DNA of 64,000 nucleotides from Populus alba (Eukaryota; Streptophyta; Magnoliopsida; Malpighiales; Salicaceae): positions 2,666,001 to 2,730,000 of the forward strand of contig NC_133294.1 of NCBI RefSeq assembly GCF_005239225.2. Reading direction: 5' to 3'. Both the position numbers and the translations under genes were made by a program. Each line of letters begins with the position of its first letter. Positions within the stretch are counted from its first letter, which is position 1. Positions 60,079 through 64,000 of this stretch are shown piece by piece. Below the pieces are notes generated by a model. The model was not told where the DNA came from. It made no database searches and saw only the letters and a list, made by a program, of their open reading frames with translations.

Positions 60079-61617
60079 TGTCGCACGTCACCTGCGCGGC
60101 GTCGGCTGGTGATTTTTCATTTCGTTTGCTTGATCCGTTGGGAGTCGCCACCTAGTATTTCATTAAAAGTTACTAGGAAACCCGAATGTACTGGTCTTGT
60201 CAGAGATTCACGGGTAAGTAACCGGTTGTGATTAGAAAATATATTAGCATCCCTAACACACCTTACTTGAGGTAAGTTGTTTCGTGGCTTTGATGTGTTA
60301 AAAAAGTTTTAAAAATTTTATCTTTTCATCGAATATTAAAAATACAACTTATGTATAAGTTCATAATTTTTTACTGTGAACAAATCAAAATATTAAATTC
60401 TTCTTTATTCTTTGCAATTTTATCATAAAAAAAAAAACATCCATAAAAACAAATACAAACACACACATGCACTTTTATTATATTTTTCTTTTTTTTATTT
60501 TCTTTTTATTTTTTACACACTACAAATTATACAAATTCAAAAACAACTAAACAAAAATTACATTAAACATTTTTAAAATTACAAAACAGACCCCTAAAAT
60601 CCATAAAAGTGTTGAGAAACCTTCTGGACCTATATGAACAATGGTGGTTGTGGCTTGGAGGCGGTGTTGTTGTGTTCGATTGTGAGAATAGATGTCGGTG
60701 CTGAGGGTTAGCGGTAGGAGAGGAAGGAGATGTGTGTAGGGAGGCTGAGAGGCTATGGGTCTATGAGGGGAAGTTGGTGAGGGCTGGCTTTTATGGTTCT
60801 AGTGGGTGTTTGGGTGAGAGAGGGAAGATTTGTGGCTGAGTGGGGAAGGCTTTGGCTGATGAGAAGGGAGACTGAGAGGCATTACTAAGGACGATGGGAG
60901 AAATGGCCTAGGGCTGATTTGATAGAGGGACGGTCTGGTGAGGAGCTGAAGGTTTGTATTGATGAGGGGTAGAGTGAGAGGCTCTAGTTTAGTTTCAAGG
61001 GAGGGGAGGGGAGGGGCAGCCGTCCTTTGTGAGTAGGAAAAAGGGAGGCTTACGGTCGTCCCTGGTTCTCTGGTTTTTTGCTAGAAGTTTTTTTTTTTTT
61101 TTTTGGGGGGGGGGGGGGGTTATTCTGTTTTGTTTTTGGGTCTAGGCTATGAGCAGTAGCTTGGGTTAGGGAGAAGAAAAGGTTATGGTTTTTTAGGGTT
61201 TTTTTTTTGTTGTTTAGGGTTTCTTTGTAATTCCTCTTAATTGTGTAAAAATTACCCCCACTTGTGTATGTGTTGGAAACTTCTATTTATAGAAAAAAAA
61301 AATGTTGCTAAGTTTCCTAAACTTGGTCCCTCAACTTCTTTTTTTTTTTTGTAAATTTGATTTTTTTTTTTTTTTGGATTTTTCTTACCAACATCGACTC
61401 GAATGAGAAAAATCAATTATTTTAAAAATAACACGTTAAAAGTCGAATGCGTTCCAAAGATCTTTTGAAAATTTAAAATCTTTTGAGACGATGCTGGAAA
61501 TGCTAAAAAACGATACAAATATATTTTTAAAAAAGTATTTTTTGGATTTTTGTTCTTTTTCGCTATTTTTTAAATTTTTTTTTTCAAAAAGATGGGTTAA
61601 AAAATTAGGTAACAACA
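60079..61617 (-). mobile_element. solo LTR D, Tat/Ogre-like, TSD CTATA
   Basis: 1539 bp on the minus strand from TGTTGTTACC (61617) to TGCGACA (60079), flanked by the 5-bp duplication CTATA (60074-60078 and 61618-61622). It shares the family's terminal blocks: GGAGTCGCCACCTAGTA near 60141 and CATCGACTCGAATGAGAAAA near 61389. A TATA box on the minus strand lies near 61283-61290. No internal DNA accompanies it, so it is the product of LTR-LTR recombination. It sits in what looks like LTR sequence of the neighbouring Copia element. Confidence 0.85.
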
Positions 61618-61792
61618 CTATATAGGCATATGTACATAAATACTTGTAAGCTCAAAGTTTGTAAGAAGATGTAGATTCAAAAAAATTTGGAGAGATTCAA
61701 ATGAACTTGATGTTGATGAATGAACACAATAATGAAGAGGTGTTGGAAGGCATCTAGACATCCATATACAATGTATGACAAGTTATTATATA

Positions 61793-62077
61793 TTATATAT
61801 ATGTACGCTCAACAATCCATATTTGTACGTTGTTAGTGTTTAATAAGTGATTCAGCAAGAGCATTCTAGAAATGTTTATCCCAATTGACATGCAATAATA
61901 ATTAAATGCTTGGGATGTGAATTCACTAGAATTGTCAAGACAAATAGTCTTGATTATATAATCTGAAAATTGTGCTTGTAATCTAATAATTTGAGCAAGT
62001 AATCTCACAAATAACAAGTAATAAGTTGATAATAAATACACATGTGACCATCTTGTAGATGCATATACTAAAATCAT
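61793..62077 (-). pseudogene. Copia integrase core fragment
   Basis: Contains the T-R-W-S-H-V-Y-L-L-S pattern, then T-I-C-L-D-N-S-S-E-F-T-S-Q-A-F, matching the Copia integrase block around the second catalytic Asp (usually L-D-N-A-G-E-F-T-S). It stops after about 94 codons; the catalytic Glu region and everything after it is lost. Confidence 0.8.
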
Positions 62078-62134
62078 AAAATATCTAAATGGTCCATATG
62101 GTGGGTGAATGGGCCCACAAATATCACCTTGAAT

Positions 62135-62440
62135 TCATTCTAGAAATCTTAAGGATTTAGTCTCAACTTTAGCTGGTGATGGTCTAATGACCAATTTGCC
62201 TTCATGACAAGTAGCACACGAGAATTCTTTAAATTGAAGAATCATATGGTTCTTCAATTGATGACCATGTGAGTTCTCGATAATTCTTTGCATCATTATT
62301 GATCTAGGATGACCCAACCAGTAATGCAAAATAATAAAATTATTTGGTTCATTGAACTTCTGGTTCATTATTGCATTGACTTTAATTGTACTAATACTTG
62401 TGTAGTATAAACCTAAAGATAAAACGAGTAATTTTTCCAA
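62135..62440 (-). pseudogene. Copia GAG-pre-integrase (HHCC) domain
   Basis: Has the L-H-Y-W-L-G-H-P stretch followed by N-S-H-G-H and F-S-C-A-T-C-H-E-G-K, i.e. the His-His-Cys-Cys zinc site in front of Copia integrase. The frame closes just before the integrase fragment. Confidence 0.8.
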
Positions 62441-62559
62441 TATTTGTTTTTCAGTAGTGACATTTGATACGATCTAAAGATATTATATACCATTGTCATT
62501 GGCAGTCTCGATATGATACCGGTTCAGTTGTATATCTTTGAAACTTAGTAGATTTCTCC

Positions 62560-62790
62560 TTAATTTAGTAGAGAATTATCAATAATAAATCTTGTTCCAT
62601 TAGAAAGCATTATATTAACTTTTTTGGAGCCTTCAATCAAGTTTGTTGAACCTGATATTGTATTAACTTTTGCTTTTATCATTCTTATATTTGAAAAATA
62701 TTGCTTATGCATGAGAATAATATGTGTCATTGCATTATCTGCTAAACATATATCTTCACCATTAATATTGGGCTTATTTACAACATGACG
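62560..62790 (-). pseudogene. Copia protease region
   Basis: The minus strand reads C-L-A-D-N-A-M-T-H-I-I-L, where active elements of this family have a D-S-(A/G)-(A/C)-T-(T/D)-H-like aspartic protease site, followed by N-T-I-S-G-S-T-N-L-I-E-G-S and M-L-S-N-G-T-R-F. An in-frame stop follows. Confidence 0.65.
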
Positions 62791-63129
62791 TGAATATATA
62801 TTTTCTTCATGAAAACAAATAAATATATAATAAGTTCATAATAAGACATAATTATTATAACACAATCTTTTTAATTGAATAAGCCATCATGAAAGGAAAA
62901 AAAACAAAGTACATTGAAATATACTAGCATAAGAAACACATTGAAAAGATAAATATAATTTTAAATTCTGACATTGTTATATCAACCAATTATTATCATT
63001 ACAGAAAATATTAACTTTCTCATCAGTTTGCTAAAAAAATTCTGCAACGTTAAGGTGTGTCATATGCAAAGGATAAATAGCATCATTACCTTGATATGGG
63101 TGAGAGAAATTTATTTATATGTTCTTATC

Positions 63130-63240
63130 CTTTCGTTTGAGTGAGGACTCATATAAGTCAACAAGATGTTTGGTCGTACGACAGGTATGAGACCTATATC
63201 CTTTTATTTCACATTGATAATAAGCATTTTCTACTTTCTT
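63130..63240 (-). pseudogene. Copia gag zinc-knuckle region
   Basis: Reads Y-Y-Q-C-E-I-K-G-Y-R-S-H-T-C-R-T-T-K-H-L-V-D: a CCHC knuckle that has lost its second Cys and its His spacing. Confidence 0.6.
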
Positions 63241-63654
63241 GGTATCTCCACTAAGTATATTCTTTCACTTTTCTTATTTCTTCTCATTCTATGAGGGTTT
63301 GTAAGAATTTAATGAATTATAACCATTATAGTTGCGGTAATTAAACCATCTTCTCTCATGGCCACATCATTGGCCTATCATTGGCCTCTATTACAACCAT
63401 GACCATAATTATTATTATATTTTATAGCATTCACTTCAAGGAATGAAGATGAACCAGTTAGTCATGATTCATGATTTCTCATTAAAAACTCATTATTTTA
63501 TTTAGCCATAAGGAGTCATGAAATTAGTTCAAAATATTTCTTAAAACCTCGTTCTCTATATTGTTGTTGCAGGAGCATATTCGAGGCATGAAAAGTAAAG
63601 AATGTTTTTTCTAACATATCATTATCAATGATATTGTCTCCACATAGTTTTAAT

Positions 63655-63837
63655 TTAGAATTTGATATTAAACATTGTAGAATTATATTCACTTACTGAT
63701 TTAAAATCCTGCAATTGTAAATGTATCCAATCATAATGAGCTTTTGGGGAGAATAATTGTTTTTTGGTGGTCTTATCTTTTTTTAAAATTTTGGCAAATA
63801 ATAAGGGGATCTTGATTGTGAGATACTCTATCTTCAA
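63655..63837 (-). pseudogene. Copia gag fragment
   Basis: W-I-H-L-Q-L-Q-D-F-K-S-V-S-E-Y-N-S is the conserved core of plant Copia gag (UBN2-type). Flanking frames are broken. Confidence 0.75.
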
Positions 63838-64000
63838 CTCCTAATGGAGATGATGATGTATGAAAATCATGCCTTTTGCTGTATTTTAAACTAGATGCTT
63901 TCATTATAATATTTAATGGTGTCTTTAAGACCCATTGGCATTTAGGTGAATTTCAGTATTAAAGAATCCATGACAATAATTCTTGCTCGTAATATCAAGT

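Larger units (their letters stand above)
61623..64000 (-). mobile_element. Ty1/Copia retrotransposon remnant
   Basis: Read on the minus strand from the right edge leftward, the order is gag (63837-63655), zinc knuckle, protease region, pre-integrase and integrase start: the Copia order up to integrase. Reverse transcriptase and RNase H are missing; after the integrase fragment the sequence passes directly to LTR-like DNA (61640 down to about 59850, interrupted by solo LTR D). Numerous stops and frameshifts show it is dead. Confidence 0.75.

Overview
This window is plant nuclear DNA. It has intron-containing genes of plant-specific families (cysteine-rich receptor-like kinase, class III peroxidase, NHL/LEA_2 protein), AT-rich intergenic DNA, and many LTR retrotransposons, MITE-like repeats and other transposon remains. 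A woody eudicot, with Salicaceae (Populus/Salix) as my best guess, fits the look of the genes and the AT-rich dispersed repeats, but the sequence alone does not prove the species.

Layout. 1-3.5 kb is the 3' end of an LTR retrotransposon of the Tat/Ogre-like type (tandem-repeat 3'UTR, polypurine tract, 3' LTR). 3.5-4.6 kb holds a decayed hAT transposase. 5-18 kb is a minus-strand tandem cluster of cysteine-rich receptor-like kinases (CRK). One seven-exon gene is intact (10726-13990, 676 aa predicted). It is flanked by a DUF26-only pseudogene split by a 3.3-kb retroelement (5922-9225), another DUF26 fragment (15.2-15.8 kb) and a kinase-only pseudogene (16.8-18.1 kb). 18-26 kb is repeat-rich: tandem duplications, a Helitron 3' end and CACTA-like subterminal repeats. 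A single-exon NHL/LEA_2 gene lies at 26170-26841 and a four-exon class III peroxidase at 29954-31255, both on the minus strand.

From 33 to 51 kb the window is a nest. An older Tat/Ogre-like element (C) carries a 13.2-kb younger relative (B, 34534-47761) inside its 3'UTR tandem array. B has a perfect 5-bp target-site duplication (CTTTG), but both of its ends are rearranged: each is a head-to-head palindrome of LTR sequence. After the nest come a small pseudogene of NADPH-dependent diflavin oxidoreductase (51.2-51.6 kb), AT-rich intergenic DNA with a Tourist-like MITE, a minus-strand solo LTR with a CTATA duplication (60079-61617), and a decayed Ty1/Copia element running off the right edge.

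The most unusual signal is that two unrelated LTR retrotransposon families here (5922-9225 with an initiator-tRNA-Met-type primer site; 34534-47761 with a tRNA-Arg-type primer site) have inverted LTRs at the left end and still sit between exact 5-bp target duplications. The simplest reading is that aberrant, strand-switched cDNAs were integrated by the normal integrase route. The smaller element also carries a coding-like stretch with two IQ motifs that looks captured from a host gene. The three real genes have no evident joint pathway. The CRK and peroxidase families are both commonly linked to stress and apoplastic redox responses, but their proximity here is not evidence of shared function.
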